This document shows, piece by piece, positions 45,601 through 53,304 of a DNA stretch of 64,000 nt; within the stretch, counting starts at the first letter, position 1; each line of letters opens with the position of its first letter. The notes beneath the pieces were generated by a model that did no database searches, was not told the origin of the DNA, and was given only the letters and a program-made list of their open reading frames with translations. Position numbers and translations under genes: made by a program. The stretch comes from Flaviaestuariibacter sp. (GTDB lineage Bacteria; Bacteroidota; Bacteroidia; Chitinophagales; Chitinophagaceae). The stretch spans positions 1-64,000 of the forward strand of contig JAOQAI010000006.1 of assembly GCA_025963645.1 (NCBI GenBank). The letters run 5' to 3'.

Positions 45601-45857
45601 GCATTTGCTGCAGATACATCCATGGCATTATAGCCGGTAGCGCTAATCGCAAGGCTGGCATTGTCAGCAACGGTAATGCTGAACCGGCCGTTCGCATCAG
45701 CGGTCACAGCCTTCCTTGTTCCTTTTTCCATAACAGTGGCAAAGGGAACAGGATTCCCTTTGTCGTCTCTAACGGTACCCGTAACGGTACGGGTTTGTGC
45801 GAATGCTACTACACAACATAGTAACAGCATTGCAAGCAGGGGTGCAATTTTTCTCAT
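42672..45857 (-). CDS. SusC/RagA TonB-dependent outer-membrane transporter
   Basis: The 1061-aa protein has a signal peptide (to ~20), a carboxypeptidase-like regulatory domain (TVTGTVRDDKGNPVPFATV, ~23-41), a TonB box region (ELEEVVVTAQG, ~97-107), a plug domain (LSGKVSGLTVFN, ~138; VIDGLQQPAG; SISILKGGQAATLYGSQGVNGAVVITT) and a long C-terminal beta-barrel ending RQYGFTLNLNFK with the aromatic last residue pattern. Known: it imports substrate through TonB energy while the SusD partner closes the top. Upstream there is a -7 box at 45931-45938. It is first in the susC-susD operon. Confidence 0.93.
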   Translation of the reverse strand: MRKIAPLLAMLLLCCVVAFAQTRTVTGTVRDDKGNPVPFATVMEKGTRKAVTADANGRFSITVADNASLAISATGYNAMDVSAANASNISLVRGEGELEEVVVTAQGIRRKAKELGYSISKVSNEEITNGRSPQLAQSLSGKVSGLTVFNVNQSVDPSVKIVLRGYRSISNSNDALIVIDGLQQPAGSQTMLSLLNPNDIESISILKGGQAATLYGSQGVNGAVVITTKKGQQGKTRISFNHSTNFEKLNQMAKFQDEFGSGSHYAASFGTAGWKPNYLDRMKDNWRSYENQQFGDRFDGSLRPAGRTLEDGSVYMLPYSAIKGERDRIWNTGFTTNNQVSVSGGAGQNTFFLSGEHNITHGIVPEDKANRTGLRFGATTEAGRLRVGFNANYIQANYDRTTFDFYNETINQAAHIPLSQLRDWKTNKFAHPNAFYNDYFTNPFFRLDNDRQKYTDNNISGNLELNLKVAPWLNFYNRLGVMSNTRQRTNTVAQFFHSDWAKSKAVVPAPFDQGDGSGITRALTDLQGSVNDQTTVENLISNDYHAQMNGDFGDFSARGLLGFSLYDQRSRFVQATSSSIVVPGLYNVGNRRGELGGGEENSQNRKFGYYADATIGWQEKVFLHLSGRYDGTSTFYKASRDKDLYTYTYYGADLSVILTDLIPGIKNSVLNYAKIRGGWNKNGNDNTVSYPLDLTFPNAGGFPYGNTVGLTVGNVLPDFKLQPEYVYSSEVGGEFQFFKNRISLDVSYYNQRSEGSIITVDIPSTTGFSSLRINVGTTKNWGYEVDLGTKIIQSRDFNVGLNLRYSMNDNKVLELYNGVSEFAYGGFTYASSNVIVGQPFPVLKAIPYQRDTATGRVLVSPTTGYPLINAPLKNFGRATPKHMAGLGTRINFKGLTLNTNWEYRGGNVMYSDLGRQMTFTGSGEWTENRVPHIFPNSAYRNPATGKVVVNTNVNTAEAEYALWVDSYRLIAENFVFPAWFIKLRDINLSYEVPSNFVTKSRIFSTATVGVYGRNLITIVDKKNDFTDPEFSFTAGNGLGVSTTAQTPPVRQYGFTLNLNFK

Positions 45858-45930
45858 GAAAGATGGTTTAAAAATGAATAAATAGGCAGTCTATGCGGTT
45901 TTTTGCAGAGAATCAGTTGGTTTTGCCATT

Positions 45931-45938
45931 CAAACATA
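45931..45938 (-). promoter_or_regulatory. Candidate -7 box for the susCD operon
   Basis: TATGTTTG on the minus strand matches TAnnTTTG exactly, 73 bases before the susC ATG. A TTTG upstream is only 12 bases away, so the -33 box is unsure. The intergenic region 45858-46150 is AT-rich and holds nothing else recognisable apart from the SOD promoter. Confidence 0.4.
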
Positions 45939-46063
45939 ACTATTAATTAACAAAGTTAAAAATTTTATACGGCAATTTTAAACACTGGTTAGGCATCTAT
46001 TGCTGATGAATCGCTGCATGATGTTTTATCATTGTATTGTAACAACTGCTTTATTCTGCAAGT

Positions 46064-46096
46064 TTTGGGGATTCCGTAAATCCTTTAATACCTTCG
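46064..46096 (+). promoter_or_regulatory. Candidate promoter of the superoxide dismutase gene
   Basis: TTTG (46064-46067), a 21-base gap and TACCTTCG (46089-46096, one mismatch to TAnnTTTG) fit the Bacteroidota pattern; the leader is about 50 bases. Confidence 0.45.
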
Positions 46097-46150
46097 GGTC
46101 AGTAAAACGAAAGCATTTTTTCTTAACCACAAACCTCAAATCTTATAGTT

Positions 46151-46753
46151 ATGGCATTTACACTTCCTTCACTTCCCTATGCACACGATGCTTTAGAGCC
46201 CCATATTGACGCGCAAACCATGCAGATACACCATGGCAAGCACCACCAGGCGTATGTAGATAATTTAAATAAAGCGGTTGCCGGTACAGAGCACGAGAGT
46301 AAAAGCCTTGAAGAGCTCGTACGCAACGCCGGTTCTATTTCTCCTGCTGTGCGCAATAACGGCGGCGGACACTGGAACCACACTTTTTTCTGGGAAAGCC
46401 TGGCGCCTAACAGGGGCGGGCAGCCCACCGGCGCTTTAGCCGAGGCGATCAATAGCGCCTTTGGTTCGTTTGATGCCTTTAAGGAAAAATTCAATGCCGC
46501 CGGCACTACCCGCTTTGGCAGTGGCTGGGCATGGCTGATCCTGAAAGACGGCAAGCTGGAAGTGAGCTCCACGCCAAACCAGGATAACCCGCTGATGGAT
46601 GTGGCCGAAGTAAAAGGTACTCCGCTGTTGGGCTGCGATGTGTGGGAGCACGCCTATTACCTGAAATACCAGAATCGCCGCCCCGAATACTTAGCCGCGT
46701 TTTGGAACGTGGTGAACTGGAATAAGGTGAGCGAGAGACAAAAGCCCCTCTAA
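46151..46753 (+). CDS. sodA: Iron/manganese superoxide dismutase
   Basis: The 200-aa protein has all four metal ligands of the family: His27 (IHHGKHH), His77 ([11 protein letters not shown]), and Asp163 with His167 ([10 protein letters not shown]). There is no signal peptide, so it is cytoplasmic. Metal preference (Fe, Mn or both) cannot be read safely. Monocistronic, with a promoter upstream and stem-loops downstream. Confidence 0.95.
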   Translation: MAFTLPSLPYAHDALEPHIDAQTMQIHHGKHHQAYVDNLNKAVAGTEHESKSLEELVRNAGSISPAVRNNGGGHWNHTFFWESLAPNRGGQPTGALAEAINSAFGSFDAFKEKFNAAGTTRFGSGWAWLILKDGKLEVSSTPNQDNPLMDVAEVKGTPLLGCDVWEHAYYLKYQNRRPEYLAAFWNVVNWNKVSERQKPL

Positions 46754-46774
46754 ATCTCCCCGGTGGGGAGATTT
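46752..46774. repeat. Perfect 10-bp hairpin at the sod stop codon
   Basis: AAATCTCCCC (46752-46761) pairs with 46765-46774 around a GGT loop and overlaps the last base of the stop codon. No T-run follows; a proper terminator lies ~45 bases further on. Confidence 0.65.
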
Positions 46775-46816
46775 CGCTGCCGCACAAAGGCCAGCTTATT
46801 TGACGGTACTGAAAAC

Positions 46817-46847
46817 CCCTGACGGATTTTAATGTCAGGGTTTTTTT
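46817..46847 (+). terminator. Rho-independent terminator after sod
   Basis: A 7-bp stem (46817-46823 with 46834-46840) is followed by seven T's. Its T-run touches the 3' end of the convergent yidD gene. Confidence 0.7.
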
Positions 46848-47151
46848 ATTCAGTAATACCAACTGCACTATCCGGGTCTGTGCGTGGCTGTTCCCTCTCC
46901 TTTAGGAGAGGGCTAGGGTGAGGTGGCACCGGGTCATACCCACTGCCTCCCCAGGGATGGCAGCGGCCAATGCGTTTGACCGTAAGCCAGAAGCCTTTGA
47001 ATGCGCCATGCCTTTTAAATGCTTCCAATCCATACGCCGAGCAAGTAGGTGAGAACCGGCATTGCGCTCCTAACAGTGGTGACAACAAGCGCTGGTAAAG
47101 CCTGATGAGCCAGATAAAAGGCACCGCCAGCATCTTAGACAACCGGTTCAT
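46846..47151 (-). CDS. yidD: Membrane protein insertion efficiency factor YidD
   Basis: The protein has an amphipathic N-terminal helix ([17 protein letters not shown]) and the YidD mark with conserved cysteines: [19 protein letters not shown] and [15 protein letters not shown]. 101 aa when read from the ATG at 47151; a GTG at 47157 is the other option. Known: YidD acts with YidC in membrane protein insertion. It overlaps the 3' end of rnpA by 17 bases, the common rpmH-rnpA-yidD order. Confidence 0.93.
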   Translation of the reverse strand: MNRLSKMLAVPFIWLIRLYQRLLSPLLGAQCRFSPTCSAYGLEAFKRHGAFKGFWLTVKRIGRCHPWGGSGYDPVPPHPSPLLKEREQPRTDPDSAVGITE

Positions 47152-47533
47152 GAGCACATTTCTTTTTAAGGGTTTGCAGGCAGGTGGTCATGGCAGCAAA
47201 TACGGTATCGTAAGCGGGTAAAGCCTTATCGAGGTATACAAAAAAAAGTTGTGCCTGTTTCCCGGCAGGCAGCGCTTCGCTAAGGACTACTTTTTGTAAA
47301 CGGTAGGCTTCACGGATGAGACGCTTGACACGGTTACGATCCACCGCCTTTTTGAAATGACGCTTGCTGCAGGTGACGCCTATTTGTACCGACCCTTCAT
47401 CATCTGCCGGTAAAAAGCGCCACCAAACCTGTAGTGGGTAAACTGAAAAGCGCTGCTTACCAGCAAAGAGTGCGTCAATCTGCTTGCGGCTTTTGAGTTT
47501 TTCGCTGCGCGATAATCCAAACGGTTTGGGCAT
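47135..47533 (-). CDS. rnpA: Ribonuclease P protein component
   Basis: The 132-aa basic protein starts at ATG 47533 ([19 protein letters not shown]) and has the RNR-type signature [19 protein letters not shown] (~65-85) that binds tRNA leader and M1 RNA. It processes the 5' ends of pre-tRNA. It overlaps yidD downstream and follows rpmH with a terminator-like hairpin in between. Confidence 0.92.
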   Translation of the reverse strand: MPKPFGLSRSEKLKSRKQIDALFAGKQRFSVYPLQVWWRFLPADDEGSVQIGVTCSKRHFKKAVDRNRVKRLIREAYRLQKVVLSEALPAGKQAQLFFVYLDKALPAYDTVFAAMTTCLQTLKKKCAHEPVV

Positions 47534-47549
47534 GGGCTGTAAAATAAAC

Positions 47550-47588
47550 AAAAAAGCCCCGTCCTTCGTCGAGCTCAGGATTGGGGCT
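47550..47588 (-). terminator. Hairpin with T-run between rpmH and rnpA (contains REP-like repeat copy 2)
   Basis: On the minus strand AGCCCC (47588-47583) pairs with GGGGCT (47560-47555) and is followed by T's (47554-47550). The loop holds a copy of the dispersed CCTTCGTC-GAGCTCAGGA repeat (47561-47581). It would reduce read-through from the abundant L34 mRNA to rnpA. Confidence 0.65.
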
Positions 47589-47612
47589 AAAATACGTTGA
47601 AAGCGCAGTCGA

Positions 47613-47768
47613 TTACTTCAGTTTGCGCTCATCGCTTACAGTCAGCTTATGACGGCCTTTAGCACGGCGGGAAGCCAATACTTTGCGACCGTTAGCTGAT
47701 TCCATACGCTTGCGGAAACCATGAACGGTTTTGCGGCGTTTGTTATGCGGTTGGAATGTACGTTTCAT
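47613..47768 (-). CDS. rpmH: 50S ribosomal protein L34
   Basis: A 51-aa reading frame [20 protein letters not shown]... (basic throughout) matches L34: the conserved KRTxQPxxxxRxxxHGFxxRM and the GRxVLxxRRxKGRxxLxVS pattern. It has the normal length plus a short C-terminal tail and lies upstream of rnpA as usual. Confidence 0.95.
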   Translation of the reverse strand: MKRTFQPHNKRRKTVHGFRKRMESANGRKVLASRRAKGRHKLTVSDERKLK

Positions 47769-48243
47769 TTTTAAATTAGTTTTTTCACGTTTACGAAATA
47801 TCCCCTGGTGAGAAACAGGAGAAGGGTTTCAGTTTTTTGCCTACAGGTCACCACACCCGTCGGATTTTTTGTGAAAGGACGGCGAAGGTAAGGGAAATTG
47901 GAGAATGTAAAATGGAGAATGGAGAATTTGGGTGTAAAGGGTTGTTAAAGGGTCGAGTGAGGAAGTAGGAAATGTCCGGGTATTAACATCAGATTGCCGA
48001 AAACCTCTTGTCACTGCAACCAAAAAGGGTATTGTTTCCGCTTGTTGAAGGTCTCATGGAAATCTTTTTTCACCGCAGAGAAGGAAGAAGGAGAGGCATC
48101 GCAGAGGCATTGTTCTCTGCGCAAACTCCTTCACTCTTGTTCGCTGCGGTGAAAATAAACGGGGAGAAGCTAGCCACACGCCTGGAATGGAATGTCTGCT
48201 TTTCACGAACCGCCTTACTTTGCAATGAAATCGCTATCGTACT
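47769..48243. other. 475-bp region without a gene, between rpmH and the pentapeptide gene
   Basis: No reading frame with credible protein character is seen. The region contains the rpmH upstream sequence on the left and the nested palindrome at 48067-48155 on the right. Purine-rich and pyrimidine-rich tracts are frequent. Confidence 0.6.
48067..48155. repeat. 89-bp nested palindrome (REP/MITE-like)
   Basis: An outer 12-bp perfect inverted repeat (48067-48078 with 48144-48155, TTTTCACCGCAG type) encloses a 7-bp repeat GAAGGAG/CTCCTTC (48087-48093, 48126-48132) and an inner one CGCAGAG/CTCTGCG (48100-48106, 48115-48121). The order is fully nested, so the whole element can fold into one long hairpin. 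Confidence 0.75.
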
Positions 48244-48816
48244 ATGGAAAAAACCTACATCCAGGACCGCACCTTTGAAGCCGCTGACCTTACAATAACG
48301 CCCTTACAACCAGGCGAATATGAAGGTTGCGAATTCATCAACTGCGATCTTTCCAATAAAGACCTTTCTCATTTCCTTTTCTCGGAATGTGAGTTCAGGG
48401 ATTGCAACCTGAGCCTGGCCAAGCTGAATAAAACGTCCCTGCGGGATGTAAGGTTTACTAATTGCAAATTGTTAGGTCTTCATTTTGAAGCCTGCGATAC
48501 CATGCTGCTTTCAGTAGCTTTCACCGGTTGCACCCTCAACCATTCTTCCTTCTTCGGTTTGAAAATGAAGAAGACGGTTTTTAAAGATACCAGCCTGCAG
48601 GAAGTTGACTTTACCGATGCTGATCTTAGCGGTTCGGTGTTCGACAATTGTGACCTGCTGAATACGCATTTCGAAAACACGATCCTGGAAGGCGCTGACT
48701 TTCGCACGGCTTATAACTACTCCATTGACCCGAAAAGCAATCGCATTAAGAATGCACGGTTCTCCATAACCGGTATAACCGGGTTGCTGGATAGATTTGG
48801 CATTATCATCGAGTAG
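48244..48816 (+). CDS. Pentapeptide repeat protein
   Basis: The 190-aa protein shows pentapeptide repeats of the A(D/N)LxX kind over most of its length (LAKLNKTSLRDVRFTNC, LQEVDFTDADLSGSVFDNCDLLNTHFENTILEGADFRTAYNY), which form a right-handed quadrilateral beta helix. A shape mimicking DNA (as in Qnr/MfpA) is one known use of such proteins, but neither a loop nor a gyrase-binding feature is seen. Start is ATG 48244. It stands alone; function unknown. Confidence 0.85.
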   Translation: MEKTYIQDRTFEAADLTITPLQPGEYEGCEFINCDLSNKDLSHFLFSECEFRDCNLSLAKLNKTSLRDVRFTNCKLLGLHFEACDTMLLSVAFTGCTLNHSSFFGLKMKKTVFKDTSLQEVDFTDADLSGSVFDNCDLLNTHFENTILEGADFRTAYNYSIDPKSNRIKNARFSITGITGLLDRFGIIIE

Positions 48817-48857
48817 CTTTCGTGTTTATCAGCATTAGCTATCCATCCACCAACTTG

Positions 48858-49565
48858 TTAGCCGCCCACTGGCTTACGCAACAAAGTGAGGCAATCTGAA
48901 CCGGGGCAAGAAAAGGTGATAACCTCGGAATGCAGCACTTCAAAGCCATGCCCCTTTGCTATCGATAAGAAAAGTTCTTGAGTCATATAGTTGCGCCAGC
49001 CGGGGTTGTCGGAGAAGTGGCCGCCGGGGTTCTTGCTGTAATTGGAATGATGAAACAGTGCATAGCAACCGTTTTTAAGCACTTGGTAGCTATCCCTGAT
49101 ATAGGACTCTACGGCCTCTTTTTCAAAATGCACCATTGCATCGTAAGAAAAAACAGCCGTTAGTGATGCAGGCGGAATAACATTAGCTGGAATGCCTATG
49201 CCTCCGGGGTTGTGTATATAAATGATATGCTTATAGCTTGAGAACCGTTGTTGCGCCAGCCGGGTGGCTTCGGCGGAAGAATCAAGGAGGTAAAGCTTGT
49301 CTATCTTGTCTATCACTTGCCCCGCATGGCGCCCGGTTCCACTGGCGATCTCCAATACCGCCTCCGTATCCAATTCTTGAAATAGTTTATAAAAAAGGGT
49401 ATCGCTATCCCAAAATACCTGGAGCCAGTGTGCCTGGTCGGCTTCCTTGTAATATTCAAAATCCGCACCGCCTTTTTCCCAGAACGAGACGATACGCTTA
49501 GTGGCATTCTTTTGAGCGGGGAACCGGATGGCGATATAACGCTTTATCTTTTGCAGGAAGTTCAT
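48858..49565 (-). CDS. SAM-dependent methyltransferase, class I
   Basis: The 235-aa protein has the motif I stretch VLEIASGTGRHAGQVIDK (~69-86), an acidic motif II (LYLLDSS, ~91-97), FSYDAMVHFEKEAVESY (~140) and a following His-Ser-rich loop. There are no cofactor-independent domains. The substrate is unknown. Its single-gene context gives no hint. Confidence 0.8.
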   Translation of the reverse strand: MNFLQKIKRYIAIRFPAQKNATKRIVSFWEKGGADFEYYKEADQAHWLQVFWDSDTLFYKLFQELDTEAVLEIASGTGRHAGQVIDKIDKLYLLDSSAEATRLAQQRFSSYKHIIYIHNPGGIGIPANVIPPASLTAVFSYDAMVHFEKEAVESYIRDSYQVLKNGCYALFHHSNYSKNPGGHFSDNPGWRNYMTQELFLSIAKGHGFEVLHSEVITFSCPGSDCLTLLRKPVGG

Positions 49566-49749
49566 ATACGATGGTAAAGTAAAGGAAGTTGGCCGAATGG
49601 TAAATGTGGGATCAACTATATGTTTCCTAAAGGGGCCCGCTATAAATCCGCTTTATGCGAAGGTTTTTTTTAATAGTTTAGCTCCTAAGGCTAACAATGC
49701 TCTTAAGGCCACAGGCAGGCTCAAGCACTTTTTTTATTAATAGATCTTC

Positions 49750-50713
49750 ATGAAAACAGTCATCATGCTTTCGATTCTTCTTTCCCTTTTTAGTCGTAAA
49801 GCTTCAGCACAAAGCGAAAGCCCGGCACAAAAAGAGGCAGCGGGAAAATGGGAGCGCTTTTACAACAACCAGCAATACGATAGCATCTTTGCTCTCTTCT
49901 CGGCAAATATGCAAAAGGCATTGCCGCTGCCGAAGGCGGCTGGATTTTTTGGCGGACTTCACCATGACGCCGGGCAGATCACAGCTCGCGTTTATGAAGG
50001 TCACCGGTGGCGCCGCTTCTTACAAAACCGTTTTCGAGAGAGGTGTTTTTGAGGTACTCATAACTGTGGATGGCAACCGCATCGGTGGCATGCTGGTAAA
50101 GCCCTGGAAAGAAACTACGGTTGCCAAGATAACCCGCAACACTACCAAACTGGCGCTGCCTTTCACCGGTGCGTGGACAGTGGTTTGGGGCGGCGATACA
50201 AAGGAGCAGAATTACCACATAGCGCATGAAGCACAGAAAGGCGCCTTTGACCTGGTGATCACCGATGGTGCCGGTAAAAGCTACAAAACCGATGGCAAAA
50301 ACAACAGTGACTACTACGCCTTTGGAAAACAACTGCTGGCGCCCTGCGATGGTGAAGTGGTGATGGTAGTGGATGGCATCAAGGATAATGCCCCCGGTGA
50401 AATGAACCCCGTTTATGTGCCCGGTAATACGGTAGTCATTAAAACAGCTGCCAATGAGTACCTATTCTTTGCACACTTCCAGCATCGTACTATTAAAGTA
50501 AAGGAAGGCGATCGGGTTAAGGCCGGCCAACTATTAGGCTTGTGCGGCAATTCAGGCAATTCCTCCGAACCCCACCTGCACTTTCATATACAAGATGCAG
50601 AGGACATGACAAAAGCGGTTGGGGTGAAGTGTTATTTTGAAGCGTTGAAGGTGAATGGGGTAGAGAAGCAAGACTACTCGCCGGTGCAGGGCGAGGTGGT
50701 TTCAGGAAAGTAG
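49750..50713 (+). pseudogene. Secreted M23 (LytM-type) endopeptidase, apparently frameshifted
   Basis: Two frames together read as one gene. The first (from ATG 49750) gives a signal peptide and the DUF3887-like N-terminal part (WERFYNNQQYDSIF... FGGLHHDAGQITAR) up to about 49990. The second frame carries on with FMKVTGGAASYKTVFERGVFEVLI and the LytM domain (NYHIAH, AFD, PHLHFHIQD; M23 zinc motif HxH present). A single extra base, or two missing ones, at CGC-G-TTTATG (49987-49993) explains the shift. It may be a true pseudogene or a base-call error; if intact it would cut peptidoglycan cross-links. Confidence 0.8.
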
Positions 50714-50809
50714 ATCCCCTTATATATGCAGTTGTTTAATAAATTATGCTTTACATAAAGGTTACACCTGTCAAACCATATAGCACCAGGTGCGAGTTTA
50801 TGAGATGAA

Positions 50810-52024
50810 TTATTTGTACAGTAAATACTTCTTCCGCATCTCTTTGTACTGGCTCAGCCCCGGCTCCCACGACGCATAGATCTGCTCTGCGGGCATATTT
50901 GCTTTTATCTGCTCCTGGAACTCCGCCACACCGGCCAGCCCGTTGATATTGCCCATCTGCCGGCTATAGCTCCGGTCGAAGAACTTCGCCTTGTCGGGAT
51001 AGGCATTATACAGATCTTTCATCCACTGCACATTGATGCGACGGGTGCGGCGGAATTCATTGGTGTCATAGTTGCGCAGGTCAAGCCCGTAGCACACCTC
51101 GTTCATGTGCAGCGGCGATTCGCTCATGCCCGGAATGCTCACGGGAGTGTAAGAGAACTCGTACTTGCCCTTTAGCGCCGGTGCGCCGAGTATCGTGAAG
51201 GGGAACATCGTGCCGCGGCCGTGATTCAGTATCGTTCCTTCGAACAGGCAGGTGGAAGGATAAAGCAGGATGCTCTGCTGCGTGTTCAGGTTTGGCGATG
51301 GTTTTACCGGTAGCATATACGGCATTTCATGGGTGTAGTTCGCCACCTTCACAATGCGCAGCGGGCACTTCTTGCCGCCCGGTATCCAGCCTTCGCCATT
51401 GATCATCTGTGCAAACTCCGCCACCGTCATGCCGTGCGAGATGGGTATAGGGTACTGCCCGATCCCGGACTTGTATTTAGGGTCCAGTATCGGACCATCT
51501 ACAAGGTAGCCGTTCGGGTTGGGGCGGTCAAGGATCATCAGCTCTTTGCCATGATCCACGCAGGATTCCATCACTTCGCGCAGCACATTAATGTATGTAT
51601 AAAACCGGCAGCCCACATCCTGTATGTCAAAGATCATCACATCTACATCCGCCAGGTCTTCCTTTGAAGGCTTGCGCTTTGGTCCATAGAGCGATATGAT
51701 AGCGATCCCCGTCGCTGAATCTTTTTCATCACTCACCCTCGCGCCATTGCTCGCATTCCCTCTGAAACCATGCTCCGGTCCAAAAACTTTTACGATATTA
51801 ATGCCACGGGACTGCAGGCTATCTACCAGGTGCTTATTGCCAATGATAGTCGTTGGGTTAGCCAGTATCGCTACACGCTTTCCCTGCAAGTGGTCTATGT
51901 ATTCCTCGGTTTGGTCTGCACCCGTGCGGATGTCCTTTCCGAATGATTTACTGCCCGTGCCAGATGGTGTGCTGCACCGGGTGAACAGGGTCAGGAGGAG
52001 AAGGAGCGTGATAATAGGCTTCAT
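50810..52024 (-). CDS. DUF1343 / NamZ-type exo-beta-N-acetylmuramidase, lipoprotein
   Basis: The 404-aa protein has a lipobox signal (LFTRC, Cys17) and the DUF1343 pattern: RVAILANPTTI (~48-58), FGPEHGFRGNASNGA (~78-92), DIQDVGCRFYTYI (~131-143) and LDRPNPNG (~163-170). Known: family member NamZ of Bacillus removes terminal N-acetylmuramic acid from cell wall fragments (GH171). Inference: peptidoglycan recycling at the envelope. It is on the opposite strand to the M23 gene and convergent with it. Confidence 0.85.
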   Translation of the reverse strand: MKPIITLLLLLTLFTRCSTPSGTGSKSFGKDIRTGADQTEEYIDHLQGKRVAILANPTTIIGNKHLVDSLQSRGINIVKVFGPEHGFRGNASNGARVSDEKDSATGIAIISLYGPKRKPSKEDLADVDVMIFDIQDVGCRFYTYINVLREVMESCVDHGKELMILDRPNPNGYLVDGPILDPKYKSGIGQYPIPISHGMTVAEFAQMINGEGWIPGGKKCPLRIVKVANYTHEMPYMLPVKPSPNLNTQQSILLYPSTCLFEGTILNHGRGTMFPFTILGAPALKGKYEFSYTPVSIPGMSESPLHMNEVCYGLDLRNYDTNEFRRTRRINVQWMKDLYNAYPDKAKFFDRSYSRQMGNINGLAGVAEFQEQIKANMPAEQIYASWEPGLSQYKEMRKKYLLYK

Positions 52025-52156
52025 GGTTGATAGGTTAAGTTTTGACGTTGTAATTTACGGTTATTTGGTTTGAGAGGCTGCATTCACCTTCAACGGCCAT
52101 ATAATCTTTCAATGCTGCCGGATTTTATTAAGTTGCAGTTTCAAAACACCTGCACA

Positions 52157-52360
52157 ATGAACCGCCTCTTGCTGAAACTGGTGCTGCTGCTGCTTCATGC
52201 TTTTGTCAATTTTGTTATCATCTCCTGGCTGGTCAATTTTGATATTACGGGCAGCTGGCTTACCGTAGCGGGTTTCGTGCTGCTGGTGCTGGCGCTTATT
52301 GTTTTCTTTATCCGGCACCTCGTGTCTTTTTACTATTTTATTAAAACCAAAACAAGATGA
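52157..52360 (+). CDS. Small membrane protein (67 aa)
   Basis: Starting at ATG 52157, the 67-aa protein has two hydrophobic helices (RLLLKLVLLLLHAFVNFVII, 3-22; WLTVAGFVLLVLALIVFFI, ~32-50) and a basic end. Its stop overlaps the ATG of the SPFH gene by four bases (ATGA), so the two are coupled. No family recognised. Confidence 0.65.
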   Translation: MNRLLLKLVLLLLHAFVNFVIISWLVNFDITGSWLTVAGFVLLVLALIVFFIRHLVSFYYFIKTKTR

Positions 52361-53298
52361 TCAGCTTATTCATTTTCATTATCGCTTTCGTCATTTTCGC
52401 GCTGGTGCTGCAGGTGTTTCGCCGCAATACTTACCGCGACGCAGAAGGCGGCTTTCGTTTCGTGAACCTGTGGCGCTTGCTGGCAGCAACTGTTTTGTCG
52501 CTGGTAGTAACCGCCATTAACCCCATAGATGTAGAGCGCATTGATGCCGGTTCTGTGGGTATTAAGGTGAGCAATATCGGCGACAACCGCGGTGTGGGTA
52601 AGACAGAGTACGTGACCGGCTGGGTGTTCTATAATTCCTGGATCTCCCGCATTTACGAGTTTCCCATTCACCAGCAGCATATTGATTATGAAGAAGCGGA
52701 CATCGTGACCAAGGGTGGTTTTCGTGCTACCATCAAGCCGTCGTTCAACTACTCTATCAATGCCGGCAACGTGGGCAATATGTTCCAAAACCTGCGGGTT
52801 GGCGTGAAGGAAATGGAGCAGGGCTGGCTGAAGAACGCCATCGTAGGTTCGGTGAATGACGTGGCCAACCGCTACACGGTGGATTCTATTTTCAACCACC
52901 GCGAGGAATTTGAATCATCGATCGTAAAGGAGTGTAATAAGCGGGTGTCGCAGTGGTTTAACGTGTCGCAGCTGCGAACCAATATTGTTCCACCGAAGGA
53001 GATCTCCGAATCCATCGTTGCTAAGACAAGAGCCATACAGGAAGTGCAGGTAGCCGAGAACCAGCGCCAGGTAGCGGTTGCCGAAGCGGAGCGTAAGATC
53101 GCGGAAGCCCGTGGCGATTCCGCCGAAGCGGTGATCAAAGCAGCCGGCAGGGCGGAAGCGATCAAGAAAGAGCAGTTGTCGCTAACACCGCTTTATATTG
53201 ATTACATCAAAGTGCAGAAGTGGAGCGGGCAGGTGCCAACTACGGTTGCAGGTGGCGGTAGTGGTTTTATGATACAATTGCCGAGGGATAAAGAGTAG
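52357..53298 (+). CDS. SPFH/Band 7 (prohibitin-like) membrane protein
   Basis: The 313-aa protein has an N-terminal membrane helix (~1-20), a second hydrophobic stretch near 36-48 and a Band-7 domain (~60-215: GSVGIKVSNIGDN, YEFPIHQQHIDYEE, MEQGWLKNAIVG) followed by a long alpha-helical Gln/Ala/Glu-rich part with AENQRQVAVAEAERKIAEARGDS (~230-252). Known: such proteins oligomerise at membrane microdomains and affect proteases or stress responses. It is the second gene of a three-gene operon. Specific role unknown. Confidence 0.85.
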   Translation: MISLFIFIIAFVIFALVLQVFRRNTYRDAEGGFRFVNLWRLLAATVLSLVVTAINPIDVERIDAGSVGIKVSNIGDNRGVGKTEYVTGWVFYNSWISRIYEFPIHQQHIDYEEADIVTKGGFRATIKPSFNYSINAGNVGNMFQNLRVGVKEMEQGWLKNAIVGSVNDVANRYTVDSIFNHREEFESSIVKECNKRVSQWFNVSQLRTNIVPPKEISESIVAKTRAIQEVQVAENQRQVAVAEAERKIAEARGDSAEAVIKAAGRAEAIKKEQLSLTPLYIDYIKVQKWSGQVPTTVAGGGSGFMIQLPRDKE

Positions 53299-53304
53299 AC
53301 AATA

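Noticed and set aside
48008..48298. A 96-aa plus-strand frame over the nested palindrome
   Set aside because: It crosses the palindrome, has Arg/Phe-rich low-complexity content and overlaps the pentapeptide gene in another frame.
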